A stretch of DNA of 64,000 nt from JAICYJ01 sp035695105 (GTDB lineage: Bacteria; Actinomycetota; Thermoleophilia; Gaiellales; JAICJC01). The notes below the pieces were generated by a model that saw nothing but the letters and a program-made list of their open reading frames with translations, made no database searches and had not been told where the DNA came from. Location: positions 47,456 through 111,455 of the forward strand of contig DASSEV010000021.1 in NCBI GenBank assembly GCA_035695105.1, in the 5' to 3' direction. A program made the translations under genes and the position numbers. Positions 16,279-25,232 of this stretch are shown here, piece after piece. The stretch's first letter is position 1. Each line of letters begins with the position of its first letter.

Positions 16279-17517
16279 GTGACCAGCCGCGGCACCGGCA
16301 CGCTGCTGCTCGCATTCGCGCTCTACATCGCGTCGTGGGGCTTTGGCACGACCGCCATGTACCCGGTTGCCGTGGGCCTCTTCGCGGCGCCGTTGATCGC
16401 ATGGCTGTGGGTGCGGCTGACCGCGAAGCCGACGAACCTGCGCCGGCGGACGGGCCACCGCGAGCTGGTCGAGGGGGGCCGTGTGGGCGTGGAGGTGGAG
16501 GTGCGCGGCGACGGCGGTCTGCTCCCCGCCAGGGCCACGATGATCGAGAAGGTCGGCGATCTCGGCACGCAGGAGGTGCCTCTCCGCCACGTCGGCCATG
16601 CGCTTCGGGGCAGCTATGTGATCGACCCGGCGCCGCGCGGCCGCTACACGCTGGCGGCGGCCGAGCTCCGCGTCGACGACCCGCTCGGCCTGGCGGAGTC
16701 GCTGACGGCGCTCGAGCGGTCGGACACCCTGCTCGTGTATCCGCGGGTGTACGCGCTGGACGGCCTGTTCACCGACAGCGGCACCGCCGGTGGTGACGAG
16801 GGCAGGGCGCTGCTGCATCGCACGGCCGGGTACGACCTGCACTCGATCCGGGACTTCCAGCAGGGCGAGAGCCTGCGGCGCGTGCACTGGCGATCGACCG
16901 CGAAGCGGCGCAAGCTGATGGTGAAGGAGCTGACCGAGCTCCCCCGTGACGAGTCGGCGGTGCTGCTCGACTGCGACCGCACCGCCGAGGTCGGGCCTCC
17001 CGGGTCGAGCAGCTTCGACGCGCAGGTGCGGGTGGCGGCATCGTTGATGAACCGCATGGTCGAGACCGGCCAGCGCTGCTCGCTGGTGATCCACGGGCCG
17101 ACCCGGCGCCGGATCCGCGTCCAGGCCGGGGGCGGCGACTGGGGCTCCGCGCTCGCGGCGCTCGCCGCCGTGCGGGCGGACGCGCACCGCCCGCTGGCGG
17201 CGATGCTTGGAGAGGCGATGGGCGCGACCGGCGCAGCCGAGGCGATCGACGCGGCGCGGCTCTACATCGTCACTGGCGCCCTCAGTCCGCAGGTGGCGAG
17301 CCGGGTGCTCGCGCTGCGTTCGGCGCGCCGCGACGTGGCCGTCGTGGCGGTCGACGCGGCATCGTTCGCCGGGGTCGAGCACGTGCCCGGTGCGGCGGAT
17401 TCGGCGGCGCTGCAGCTGGCCGCGAGCGGCGTGGCGGTGGCGCGCGTGCGCGCAGGCGACGACATCGGCGAGGTGCTGTCGTCCGCGATGGCACGCAAGG
17501 CGGCGCTCCGTGGCTGA
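16279..17517 (+). CDS. DUF58 (VWA-like) membrane-anchored protein
   Basis: The 412-residue protein starts with two membrane helices at about 5-25 and 28-48, followed by an extracytoplasmic-like beta region. The DUF58 core begins near residue 190 and includes YDLHSIRDFQQGESLRRVHWRSTAK, the family hallmark. The C-terminal half is a VWA-like fold with VLLDCDRT. DUF58 proteins are the standard partners of MoxR ATPases and transglutaminase-like membrane proteins, exactly as arranged here. The GTG start follows MoxR by 15 bases, and the stop overlaps the next gene by eight. Confidence 0.85.
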   Translation: MTSRGTGTLLLAFALYIASWGFGTTAMYPVAVGLFAAPLIAWLWVRLTAKPTNLRRRTGHRELVEGGRVGVEVEVRGDGGLLPARATMIEKVGDLGTQEVPLRHVGHALRGSYVIDPAPRGRYTLAAAELRVDDPLGLAESLTALERSDTLLVYPRVYALDGLFTDSGTAGGDEGRALLHRTAGYDLHSIRDFQQGESLRRVHWRSTAKRRKLMVKELTELPRDESAVLLDCDRTAEVGPPGSSSFDAQVRVAASLMNRMVETGQRCSLVIHGPTRRRIRVQAGGGDWGSALAALAAVRADAHRPLAAMLGEAMGATGAAEAIDAARLYIVTGALSPQVASRVLALRSARRDVAVVAVDAASFAGVEHVPGAADSAALQLAASGVAVARVRAGDDIGEVLSSAMARKAALRG

Positions 17518-19801
17518 GCGGCTCGTCGTCTTCCTCGCGGTCGCCGTGTTCAGCGCATGGCACTGGCAGCAGCTGGAGCAGCCCGAGATCGCGGCCCGTG
17601 AGACGGCGCTGCTGATCCTCCTGGCGCTGGTGCCCGCGCTGCTGGCGGCAGCCAGGCGGTGGGCGGCGGTGATCGCGGCTACCGTCGCCGCTCTGGTGGT
17701 CGCCGTCTGGCGCGCGTACGGCTACCTGCCGTGGGATCGCGGCCACCAGTTCTACCCGGTCAGGATCGGGGCGGGCCTCCACGACGGCGCCCAGGCCTGG
17801 TTCGACACGATCACGCCCTTCGACCCGGGGCGATTCGCGCAGACGGACGGACTCGTACAGGTGTCGTTCGCGCTGCTGCTGGCGGTGTTCGCGTGGCTGC
17901 TGCTGGACGGGCGGTTCGCCCTGACTGCCGTGTCGGCGGCCTTTGCGCTGTTCGCCATCCCGAGCACGGCCGTCGGCATGGGCGATCGTGGGCTGCGTGC
18001 GGCCATCTTCCTGATGCTGGCGATCGCGATCCTGGCGGTCTGCCAGCGGCGGGTGCCGGTCGGCGGGTCGGCGATCGGGCAGCTGGTCGCGATCGGAGCC
18101 GCGACCGTGATCGCCGGCGTCGTGGTCGGGTCGGCGCCGGGCGTGGCGAAGGGTGCCTTCTTCGACTGGCGCCACTGGAACCCGCTCGCAGGCGGGGGCC
18201 CACGGGTGAGCGTCGGCTATGTCTGGAACGAGACCTACGGGCCGCTGCACTTCCCGAAGAACCCGACCACGGTGTTCACCGTGTCATCGATCAACCCGCA
18301 CTACTGGAAGGCGGGCGTGCTGACGGACTTCAACGGCACGAGCTGGGTGTCGCAGGACGTGACCCAGGCCCCCTACCACGATACGGACGGCTTCGCCGCG
18401 CCGCCCAGCATGCTGCCGCCGAACGCCCAGAAGCCGAAGCACAGCGACGTGGTGCAGATCGGCATCAAGATCGACGGGCTCGCCGACCCGCACCTGATCA
18501 GCACCGGCCAGCCGTTGCGCTTCAACCTCACGTCACAGCGGGTCGATGCGACCCTCAGCACCGATGGGACGGCGGTGACCACCACTGACCTGCCGCGCGA
18601 CGCGACCTACACGGTTCAGGCCTATGCGCCCAACCCTACGGTGAAGGACCTGGCCGACGCGGGCACCCGCTTCCCCGCCGACGTGGCGGCTGGAGTGGTG
18701 GTGAACAACCAGCGCATCCCGATCTGGGGGAGCGGTCGCCGGCCGCGTCGCGTGGCGCTCGACCCGAGCCTCGTGCGGGCGTCGAACCAGGCCTGGCACC
18801 AGTCCGGCGCGGATGATCCGTCGGCGAGCGAGTACGGCGCGGTTGCGGCGCTCGAGTCGTACTTCCACGGCAGGCAGTTCGTCTACGACCAGACGCCCCC
18901 GCGTGGCACGGGCCCGGTGCTGGCCGACTTCATGCTGCGCTCGCACCGCGGCTACTGCCAGATGTTCTCGGGATCGATGGCGCTCGTCCTGCGGCTGCAC
19001 GGCATCCCCGCGCGCGTCGCCTACGGCTTCACCGAGGGGCACGAGACAACGAGCGGGGACTTCAAGGTGCTCGACCGCGACGCCCACGCTTGGGTCGAGG
19101 CCTACTTCCCGGGGTACGGCTGGATGCCGTTCGAGCCGACGCCGACCCGGCACCTGCCCGTGCTGACGTCGACGACCAACAGCAAGCTGCTCACGCTGGT
19201 GGCGAACCGGCAGGAGGCCTCGAAGCTGGGCCTTCCGATCAAGCTGCAGCAGACGCTGGGGCTGCCCTCGTCTCCGACGTCAGGCGGCGGGAATCCCGAC
19301 GCGCACCACGGCGGGCCGACGCACGGTCATGCCGGCGGCGGCGGGGGCCTGACCGCCGCCCCGGCCCAGGGGCACACCAGCTTCTTCCTCTGGGCGGTGT
19401 CGGCCACGCTGGTGGTGCTGCTGATCCTGGCCTCCGTCAAGCTGGTCGCCGTGCGGTGGCGCTACCTGCGGCGCGGGCCGCGCGGCCAGGCCTCGGCGGC
19501 CTACCACGAGATGGCGACCTACCTGGGCGACCAGGGCGTGCGGGTGCCGCCGAACGCGACGTTCGAGGAGCTCGCCGCGATCGTCGATGCGGCCTGGGGC
19601 GTCGACGCGTCGGCGCTCGCCGCCGCCGGCAGCGCGGCGCGCTACGCGCCTCCGGCGACGGCGCGCGAGGCGGGCCGCCAGGTCCGCCCGGCACTGCGCC
19701 GGATCCGGCGGGAGATGCGCGCCGCCCTCAGCCTGCGCGACCGCGCGCTGGGGGCGCTTCGCCTGCGCTCGATGCTCGCGCAGACGACGCATCTCGAGTG
19801 A
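17510..19801 (+). CDS. membrane transglutaminase-like protein (TgpA/DUF3488-DUF4129 type)
   Basis: The 763-residue product has about six membrane helices in the first 220 residues, then an exported region with the transglutaminase core. Catalytic C483 is in HRGYCQMFSG and H526 in DAHAW; the third position is FEPTPTR, with Glu where Asp is usual, a variant I regard as normal in actinobacterial members. One more helix (about 630-655) leads to a cytoplasmic DUF4129-like tail. It probably acts as a protease or crosslinking enzyme on extracytoplasmic proteins. The GTG start is chosen because it overlaps the DUF58 stop by eight bases. Confidence 0.85.
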   Translation: MAERLVVFLAVAVFSAWHWQQLEQPEIAARETALLILLALVPALLAAARRWAAVIAATVAALVVAVWRAYGYLPWDRGHQFYPVRIGAGLHDGAQAWFDTITPFDPGRFAQTDGLVQVSFALLLAVFAWLLLDGRFALTAVSAAFALFAIPSTAVGMGDRGLRAAIFLMLAIAILAVCQRRVPVGGSAIGQLVAIGAATVIAGVVVGSAPGVAKGAFFDWRHWNPLAGGGPRVSVGYVWNETYGPLHFPKNPTTVFTVSSINPHYWKAGVLTDFNGTSWVSQDVTQAPYHDTDGFAAPPSMLPPNAQKPKHSDVVQIGIKIDGLADPHLISTGQPLRFNLTSQRVDATLSTDGTAVTTTDLPRDATYTVQAYAPNPTVKDLADAGTRFPADVAAGVVVNNQRIPIWGSGRRPRRVALDPSLVRASNQAWHQSGADDPSASEYGAVAALESYFHGRQFVYDQTPPRGTGPVLADFMLRSHRGYCQMFSGSMALVLRLHGIPARVAYGFTEGHETTSGDFKVLDRDAHAWVEAYFPGYGWMPFEPTPTRHLPVLTSTTNSKLLTLVANRQEASKLGLPIKLQQTLGLPSSPTSGGGNPDAHHGGPTHGHAGGGGGLTAAPAQGHTSFFLWAVSATLVVLLILASVKLVAVRWRYLRRGPRGQASAAYHEMATYLGDQGVRVPPNATFEELAAIVDAAWGVDASALAAAGSAARYAPPATAREAGRQVRPALRRIRREMRAALSLRDRALGALRLRSMLAQTTHLE

Positions 19802-19884
19802 GCCGGCGCCGCCCGGAGGGTATTTGCCCCCGGCGCTATCGTGAAGTTCGAGGGCGGCACGCCCGATGATCTGGGAAGGCTGCG

Positions 19885-20247
19885 ATGCACGGCGACGACA
19901 ACACCTATGACCTGTTCCAGCGGGGCCGCGCGCATCTCGAGCGCGGCGACAACGCGCAGGCGACGGTGTCGCTCGAGAAGGCGAAGCGCCGCGAGCCGGA
20001 CAAGGCCTCGATCCGCGAGGCGCTCGGGCTCGCCTACCTGCGGCTGCACCGCTATCGCGAGGCGGCCGCCGAGTTCGAGTACATCCTCGACGCCGCGCCT
20101 GCGAACGACTACGCGCACTACTGCCTGGGGCGATGCCTGACCAGAATGGGCGAGGACGGCCTTGCGGCCGGGCACTACAAGATGGCGCTGTGGCTGCGGC
20201 CGGAGGTCGACTACTACCGCGAAGCGGTCGACCGGCTGAGCGCCTGA
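19885..20247 (+). CDS. tetratricopeptide repeat protein
   Basis: The 120-residue soluble protein contains about three TPR units, seen in LFQRGRAHLERGDNAQATVSLEKA, the segment from IREALGLAYLRLHRY to FEYILDA, and YCLGRCLTRMGEDGLAAGHYKMAL. It likely mediates protein-protein contacts; no catalytic domain is present. A Shine-Dalgarno GGAAGG lies about six bases before ATG 19885, and a possible -10 (TATCGT) lies near 19837. It follows the MoxR module by 83 bases and could be its last gene or separate. Confidence 0.75.
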   Translation: MHGDDNTYDLFQRGRAHLERGDNAQATVSLEKAKRREPDKASIREALGLAYLRLHRYREAAAEFEYILDAAPANDYAHYCLGRCLTRMGEDGLAAGHYKMALWLRPEVDYYREAVDRLSA

Positions 20248-20301
20248 GAACCGGGACAGCCGGCAACCGAGGCGTCACGAACGCTCGTCGCCGGCCGGCA
20301 C

Positions 20302-20445
20302 TGCCTCTGAGGCGATTTCGGGCCGCTATCGGACGCCGCGCGCCGCCGACGGTCACCATCTAGTCAACACACGCGCGTCCCCGTCACGACGCTGTGCCCT
20401 TGGCCGACACCGCCTCTGAGGCGGGGTTCGGCCGGTATCGGACGC
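20302..20445 (+). repeat. pair of 35-base direct repeats with internal palindrome
   Basis: The copies at 20302-20336 and 20411-20445 agree at 28 of 35 positions. Both contain the palindrome GCCTC-T-GAGGC and end in TATCGGACGC. They occupy the 220-base gap between the convergent TPR and dtd genes. The palindromes may act as transcription terminators in both directions. I see nothing else in the gap. Confidence 0.6.
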
Positions 20446-20467
20446 TCGGGGAGCCCGAACGAGGCGC

Positions 20468-20905
<438 letters not shown>

Positions 20906-20941
20906 GGCGTCCGGATTCACCCTCCGCGGAGAAGTCCCTGC

Positions 20942-20947
20942 TATCCT
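20942..20947 (+). promoter_or_regulatory. probable -10 of the rimP-nusA-infB operon (TATCCT)
   Basis: TATCCT between the divergent dtd and rimP genes would start transcription near 20954, giving a leader of about 85 bases that contains the terminator-like hairpin at 20983-21008. No clear -35 was found. CACTG-T-CAGTG at 20954-20964 is a small palindrome at the predicted start. Confidence 0.35.
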
Positions 20948-20967
20948 TCACGCCACTGTCAGTGTGA

Positions 20968-21015
20968 GAGGGCGGGCCGAGCAGGTGGGTGCGAACCCAC
21001 CTTTTTTTCGCCCTC
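20968..21015 (+). terminator. intrinsic-terminator-like attenuator in the rimP leader
   Basis: AGGTGGGT (20983-20990) and ACCCACCT (20995-21002) form a perfect 8-bp stem with a GCGA tetraloop, followed by six more T residues at 21003-21008. An outer 7-bp stem, GAGGGCG at 20968-20974 with CGCCCTC at 21009-21015, encloses hairpin and U tract and could compete with or stabilise it. The only upstream gene points the other way, so this terminator can act only on the leader of the rimP operon. Confidence 0.7.
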
Positions 21016-21037
21016 GTGACGTATCGAGGAGGTGGAC

Positions 21038-21481
21038 ATGGGACGCTCAGCAGAGCTCTCTCAGCAGATCGAGACGACGCTTCGGGACCGTGTCCCGGAG
21101 GTCGAAGTGCTGCTCGCGGAGCAGCCCAGCCCCGGCCTCGTCCGCGTCACCATCGACCGGCCCGGCGGTGCCGTCGACCTCGACCTGTGCGAGCGAGTCA
21201 CCCGCGAGCTGTCGGCCATCCGCGAGCGCTACGCCCTCGAGGTGTCGTCCCCGGGCCTCGACCGGCCGCTCGTCAAGCCCGAGCACTACGAGCGCGCGGT
21301 CGGCAGCCGTGTGCAGGTGCGGACCGACCAGCCTGTCGACGGCCGGCGGCAGTTCACTGGCACGTTGATCGACGCACGAAACGACGAGATCGAGATCGAC
21401 CTCGACGGTGAGCGCGCGAGCTTGCCGTATGCGGCAATTCGCCGAGGGAATCTGGTCGCGCAGGTGGGAGGCAAGCGGTGA
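21038..21481 (+). CDS. rimP: ribosome maturation factor RimP
   Basis: The 147-residue protein assists 30S subunit maturation. The N-terminal domain includes VRVTIDRPGGAVDLDLCERVTREL and YALEVSSPGLDRPL, the RimP signature; the C-terminal Sm-like beta barrel follows. ATG 21038 is chosen because GAGGAGGT at 21026-21033 is well spaced before it; an in-frame GTG at 21032 overlaps that Shine-Dalgarno sequence. Its stop overlaps the nusA GTG (GTGA), so nusA is translationally coupled. Confidence 0.93.
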   Translation: MGRSAELSQQIETTLRDRVPEVEVLLAEQPSPGLVRVTIDRPGGAVDLDLCERVTRELSAIRERYALEVSSPGLDRPLVKPEHYERAVGSRVQVRTDQPVDGRRQFTGTLIDARNDEIEIDLDGERASLPYAAIRRGNLVAQVGGKR

Positions 21482-22773
21482 GCAAGGAACTCTTGGAGGG
21501 CGTGAAGCTGCTCGAGAAGGAGCGCGGCATTGAGGCGGAGACGCTGCTCTCCGCCATCGAGGAGGCACTGCTGGCCGCGTACAAGAAGATGCCCGACGCG
21601 CGCCACCCGGTCCGCGTCGACCTTGACCGCGAGTCCGGCGACTACGTCGTCTGGTCGGTCACCCCGGACGCCTGGGAGGCGTACCTCGAAATCCATCCGC
21701 ACCACCGCCCGGTCGAGCCCGAGGAGGAGCCCGAGCAGCCGCTCGACGCCGCGCCCCAGGGCGCAGAGGGCGAGCAGGCCGCCGAGGAGGAGCCGGAGCC
21801 CGAGATCGAGTGGGACTGGTTCCAGCCCGCACAGATGGTCGACGTCACGCCCGAGGGCTTCAGCCGGATCGCCGGCCAGACCGCGAAGCAGGTGCTGCGC
21901 CAGCGCATCCACGAGGCCGAGCGCTCGATCATGTACGACGAGTACGCCGACCGCGTCGGCGAGATCGTCACCGGCATCGTGCAGCAGGACGACAACCGCT
22001 ACGCGTTCGTCGACCTCGGCAAGATGGAGGCGATCCTGCCCGGATCCGAGAAGGTGCCGGGCGAGCGCTACGAGCAGGGCAGCCGCATCAAGGCCGTGAT
22101 CATCGAGGTGCGCTCCGAAGGGAAGGGCCCGCAGGTGGTGCTCTCGCGCCGCAGTGACGAGCTGATCCGCCAGCTGTTCGAGCTCGAGGTACCCGAGATC
22201 GCCGACGGCCTGGTCAGCATCCGCGCCGTCGCCCGCGAGCCCGGGTACCGCGCCAAGATCGCGGTCGAGTCGCGCGTCCAGGGCGTCGACCCGGTCGGTG
22301 CCTGCGTCGGCCCCCGGGGCTCACGTGTGCGCATGGTCGTGTCGGAGCTGCGCGGCGAGAAGATCGACATCATCCCATGGAACGACGAGCCCGCCCGGTT
22401 CGTCGCCAAGGCGCTCGCGCCGGCGAAGGTACGCGAGGTCTACGTCGACGACGATGCGCAGCAGGCGACCGTGGTCGTCCCGGACGGCGAGCTGTCGCTG
22501 GCCATCGGGAAGGAGGGTCTGAACGCCCGCCTGGCCCATAGGCTGACGGGGTGGCGGATCGACATCGTCTCGGAGACGGAGCACTACGCCGAGGCGGACG
22601 ACGTGCCCTACACCGGCGCGGAGGGCGAGGAGGACGAGTTCCCCGGCCGCTGCATCGCGGTCACCTCGTCCGGCAAGCGCTGCCCGAACCAGGCGCTCGA
22701 CGGGAGCCGCTACTGCGGCGTCCCGGCGCACCGTGAGCTGGCCGCCAAGGAGGAGGGAGCAGCCGCGTCGTAA
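21478..22773 (+). CDS. nusA: transcription termination/antitermination factor NusA
   Basis: The 431-residue protein binds RNA polymerase and nascent RNA. Order: N-terminal polymerase-binding domain (about 1-150), S1 domain from EIVTGIVQQDDNRYAFVDLG, then KH1 and KH2 with GACVGPRGSRVRMVVSEL and LAIGKEGLNARLA. Two features are odd. Residues 79-113 form a Glu/Pro-rich acidic insert in the N-terminal domain. The tail carries C392, C402, C413 and H418 in a zinc-finger-like pattern (CIAVTSSGKRC, YCGVPAH) not usual for NusA. Mycobacterial NusA is about 347 residues, so this one is long. Confidence 0.93.
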   Translation: MSKELLEGVKLLEKERGIEAETLLSAIEEALLAAYKKMPDARHPVRVDLDRESGDYVVWSVTPDAWEAYLEIHPHHRPVEPEEEPEQPLDAAPQGAEGEQAAEEEPEPEIEWDWFQPAQMVDVTPEGFSRIAGQTAKQVLRQRIHEAERSIMYDEYADRVGEIVTGIVQQDDNRYAFVDLGKMEAILPGSEKVPGERYEQGSRIKAVIIEVRSEGKGPQVVLSRRSDELIRQLFELEVPEIADGLVSIRAVAREPGYRAKIAVESRVQGVDPVGACVGPRGSRVRMVVSELRGEKIDIIPWNDEPARFVAKALAPAKVREVYVDDDAQQATVVVPDGELSLAIGKEGLNARLAHRLTGWRIDIVSETEHYAEADDVPYTGAEGEEDEFPGRCIAVTSSGKRCPNQALDGSRYCGVPAHRELAAKEEGAAAS

Positions 22774-22781
22774 GCGATCCG

Positions 22782-23042
22782 ATCAGGCAGTGCGCCGGGT
22801 GCGGCCGGCGCCGCCCTCAGGCAGAGCTCCTGCGGCTGGCCGTCGCGCACGACGCGATCGTGGCCGACCCCGCCAGGAAGCTGCCCGGGCGCGGCGCCTA
22901 TCTGTGCCCCGACCGCAGCTGTCTCGGCCAGGCGCTCAAGCGCGGCGCGCTGCATCGCAGGCTGCGGGTCGGCGCTGAGGCCGTGGCGGGGCTGGAGGAA
23001 CGGGTCGACCTTGAGGGTCGGCCCGGTGTTTGGGAGAATTGA
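22782..23042 (+). CDS. ylxR: YlxR (DUF448) RNA-binding protein; start uncertain
   Basis: The frame encodes the complete YlxR domain: RQCAGCGRRRPQAELLRL, then GRGAYLCPDRSC and a basic C-terminal helix. YlxR binds RNA and modulates RNase P in Bacillus, and its place between nusA and infB is conserved. No ATG, GTG or TTG exists in this frame from its opening at 22737 until GTG 22860, which would delete the first CxxC. I place the start at ATC 22782, just before the conserved RQC, but it could also be reached by -1 frameshifting from nusA. A sequencing error is possible. Confidence 0.7.
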   Translation: MRQCAGCGRRRPQAELLRLAVAHDAIVADPARKLPGRGAYLCPDRSCLGQALKRGALHRRLRVGAEAVAGLEERVDLEGRPGVWEN

Positions 23043-23048
23043 GGTGAC

Positions 23049-25133
23049 ATGGCAAAGAAGACGGTGACCGATATCGCCCGCGAGCAGGGCGTCTCCGAGG
23101 CCGAGGTCAAGCAGAAGCTGGACGAGGCCGGCGCAGCCGCGCCCGCCGCCGACGACCTGGTCGACGACGACGATGTTCGCCGTGCGTTCGGCGTGAAGGC
23201 CACCGTGCCCGCACAGGAGCCGGGTCAGCCGGCCCGGCACGCGCGCCCGCAGCGCGGGGCCCAGCCGGGCCGCCGCCGCCGCGTGGTGATCGACTCGCAG
23301 GCAGGACGCCGGCCGGGACAGAAGCGCGATCGCAGCGCGCCCCGGCCGGAGGCGAAGCGCGAGCCGGAGGTGCCGACCGGCCCGGTCAAGGTCGAGTCGG
23401 GCGTGACGGTCAAGGATCTCGCCGAGAAGCTCGGCATCAGCGCGACCAAGATCATCACCTACATGATGAACCAGGGCCAGATGGTGACCCTGACCGTCTC
23501 GCTCTCGGACGACGACGTCCAGCTGATCGGCCTCGAGTTCGACCGCGAGGTGATCATCCAGCACGCCGCCGACGAGGAGGAGGCGGAGGAGGTCACCTAC
23601 GACGATCCGCCCGAGTCGCTGCTGCAGCGGCCGCCGGTGGTCACGATCATGGGCCACGTCGACCACGGCAAGACCACGCTGCTCGACGCGATCCGCGAGT
23701 CGTCGGTGGTCGAGACCGAGGCGGGCGGCATCACCCAGCACATCGGCGCCTACCAGGTGGACGTGGACGGCCGCAAGGTGACGTTCCTGGACACCCCGGG
23801 CCACGAGGCGTTCACCGCCATGCGCGCACGCGGTGCGAAGGTCACCGACGTCGCAGTGCTGGTCGTGGCCGCCGACGACGGCGTGATGCCGCAGACGGTC
23901 GAGGCGATCGACCACGCCAAGGCGGCCGAGGTGCCGATCGTGGTGGCCGTGAACAAGATCGACAAGGAGGACGCGAACCCCGAGCGGGTGCGCGGCGAGC
24001 TGGTGAATCAGGGCCTGCAGCCGGAGGAGTGGGGCGGCGAGACGATCTTCGTCGACGTGTCCGCCAAGGCCAAGCAGAACCTCGACCAGCTGCTCGAGAT
24101 GCTGCTCCTGCAGGCCGACGTGCTCGAGCTGAAGGCGAACCCCAAGAGCGAGGCCAGCGGCGTCATCATCGAGTCGCGTCTCGATGTCGGCCGCGGCCCG
24201 GTGGCAACGCTGCTCGTGCAGCGCGGCACCCTGCGCGTGGGCGACGCGGTGGTCGCCGGCGACGCCTGGGGGCGCGTGAAGGCCCTGAACGACGCGAACG
24301 GCAAGCGCGTCAAGGAGGCCGGTCCGGCCGTGCCCGTCGAGATCCTCGGCTTCGACAAGCCGCCGCCGGCGGGCGAGTTCTGCCGGGTGGTCGAGAACGA
24401 CCGTGTGGCCCGGCAGCTGGCCCAGAAGCGTGCGCAGCGCATCCGCACCGAGATGCTGGCCCGCCGCAGCAAGGCCGTCAGCCTGGAGGATCTGTTCTCC
24501 GCGGTGCAGGAGGGCGCCGTGCAGGAGCTCGGCCTGATCATCAAAGCCGACGTCCAAGGATCGGTCGAGGCCGCGGAGGGTGAGATCGCGAAGATCCAGC
24601 ATCCGGAGGTCACGGTCAGCGTGATCCACTCCGGCGTTGGCGGCATCACGGCCAGCGACATCAACCTGGCGGCGGCGTCGAACGCGATCGTGGTCGGGTT
24701 CAACGTGCGTCCGAACGCCGAGGCCAAGGCACTCGCCGAGCGCGAGGGCGTCGATATCCGCACCTACCGCGTGATCTACCAGCTGACCGAGGACATCCAG
24801 CAGGCGCTGATCGGCATGCTCGCGCCCGAGCAGGTCGAGGAGGTGATCGGCGAGCTCGAGGTGCGGCAGACCTTCAAGGTGTCGCGGCTGGGCACGATCG
24901 CCGGCTGCATGGTGACCTCCGGCATGGTCACACGCGGCGCCCAGGTGCGGCTGATCCGCGACGGCACGATCGTCCACGACGGCCGGATCGGCACGCTACG
25001 CCGGTTCCAGGACGATGTCCGCGAGGTGCAGCAGGGCTTCGAGTGCGGCGTCACCATCGACGGCTACAACGACGTCAAGGAAGGCGACGTGCTCGAGGTC
25101 TACACCGTGCGCGAGGTCGCCCGCACCGCCTAG
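23049..25133 (+). CDS. infB: translation initiation factor IF-2
   Basis: The 694-residue GTPase brings fMet-tRNA to the 30S subunit and promotes subunit joining. An IF2_N domain starts the protein, a basic Arg/Pro linker follows (about 50-110), then a second IF2_N (VKDLAEKLGISATKII). The G domain has G1 GHVDHGKT at 202-209, DTPGHEAF, NKID and SAKAKQ; beta-barrel domains follow. The linker is much shorter than in mycobacterial or streptomycete IF-2, which reach 900 residues or more. ATG follows GAGGTG by three bases. Confidence 0.96.
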   Translation: MAKKTVTDIAREQGVSEAEVKQKLDEAGAAAPAADDLVDDDDVRRAFGVKATVPAQEPGQPARHARPQRGAQPGRRRRVVIDSQAGRRPGQKRDRSAPRPEAKREPEVPTGPVKVESGVTVKDLAEKLGISATKIITYMMNQGQMVTLTVSLSDDDVQLIGLEFDREVIIQHAADEEEAEEVTYDDPPESLLQRPPVVTIMGHVDHGKTTLLDAIRESSVVETEAGGITQHIGAYQVDVDGRKVTFLDTPGHEAFTAMRARGAKVTDVAVLVVAADDGVMPQTVEAIDHAKAAEVPIVVAVNKIDKEDANPERVRGELVNQGLQPEEWGGETIFVDVSAKAKQNLDQLLEMLLLQADVLELKANPKSEASGVIIESRLDVGRGPVATLLVQRGTLRVGDAVVAGDAWGRVKALNDANGKRVKEAGPAVPVEILGFDKPPPAGEFCRVVENDRVARQLAQKRAQRIRTEMLARRSKAVSLEDLFSAVQEGAVQELGLIIKADVQGSVEAAEGEIAKIQHPEVTVSVIHSGVGGITASDINLAAASNAIVVGFNVRPNAEAKALAEREGVDIRTYRVIYQLTEDIQQALIGMLAPEQVEEVIGELEVRQTFKVSRLGTIAGCMVTSGMVTRGAQVRLIRDGTIVHDGRIGTLRRFQDDVREVQQGFECGVTIDGYNDVKEGDVLEVYTVREVARTA

Positions 25134-25232
25134 ACCGGCGTCACGGGCCGGTCACGCACCGGTCCAGCACCCGCCACGAACTCGCAGCGTCCGGCCGCCA
25201 GGTCTCCGATCCCGCTCCGCCGATCGGGGGCG

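Noticed and set aside
19085..19160. Missing catalytic Asp in the transglutaminase-like protein (FEPTP instead of FDPTP)
   Set aside because: Glu at this position is, to my knowledge, common in actinobacterial members and Cys and His are intact, so it is not taken as inactivation.
20981..21015. tRNA T-arm-like hairpin before rimP (some bacteria have a tRNA gene before rimP)
   Set aside because: No GTTCGA T-loop, anticodon arm or acceptor stem; the hairpin plus U tract is a terminator shape.
22710..24977. Minus-strand ORF of 755 codons opposite infB
   Set aside because: Low-complexity shadow of the nusA-ylxR-infB coding strand with no recognisable motif.
25134..25232. Intrinsic terminator between infB and the convergent GNAT fusion gene
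   Set aside because: CCGATC/GATCGG at 25206-25227 is only a 6-bp stem without a U tract, too weak to annotate.
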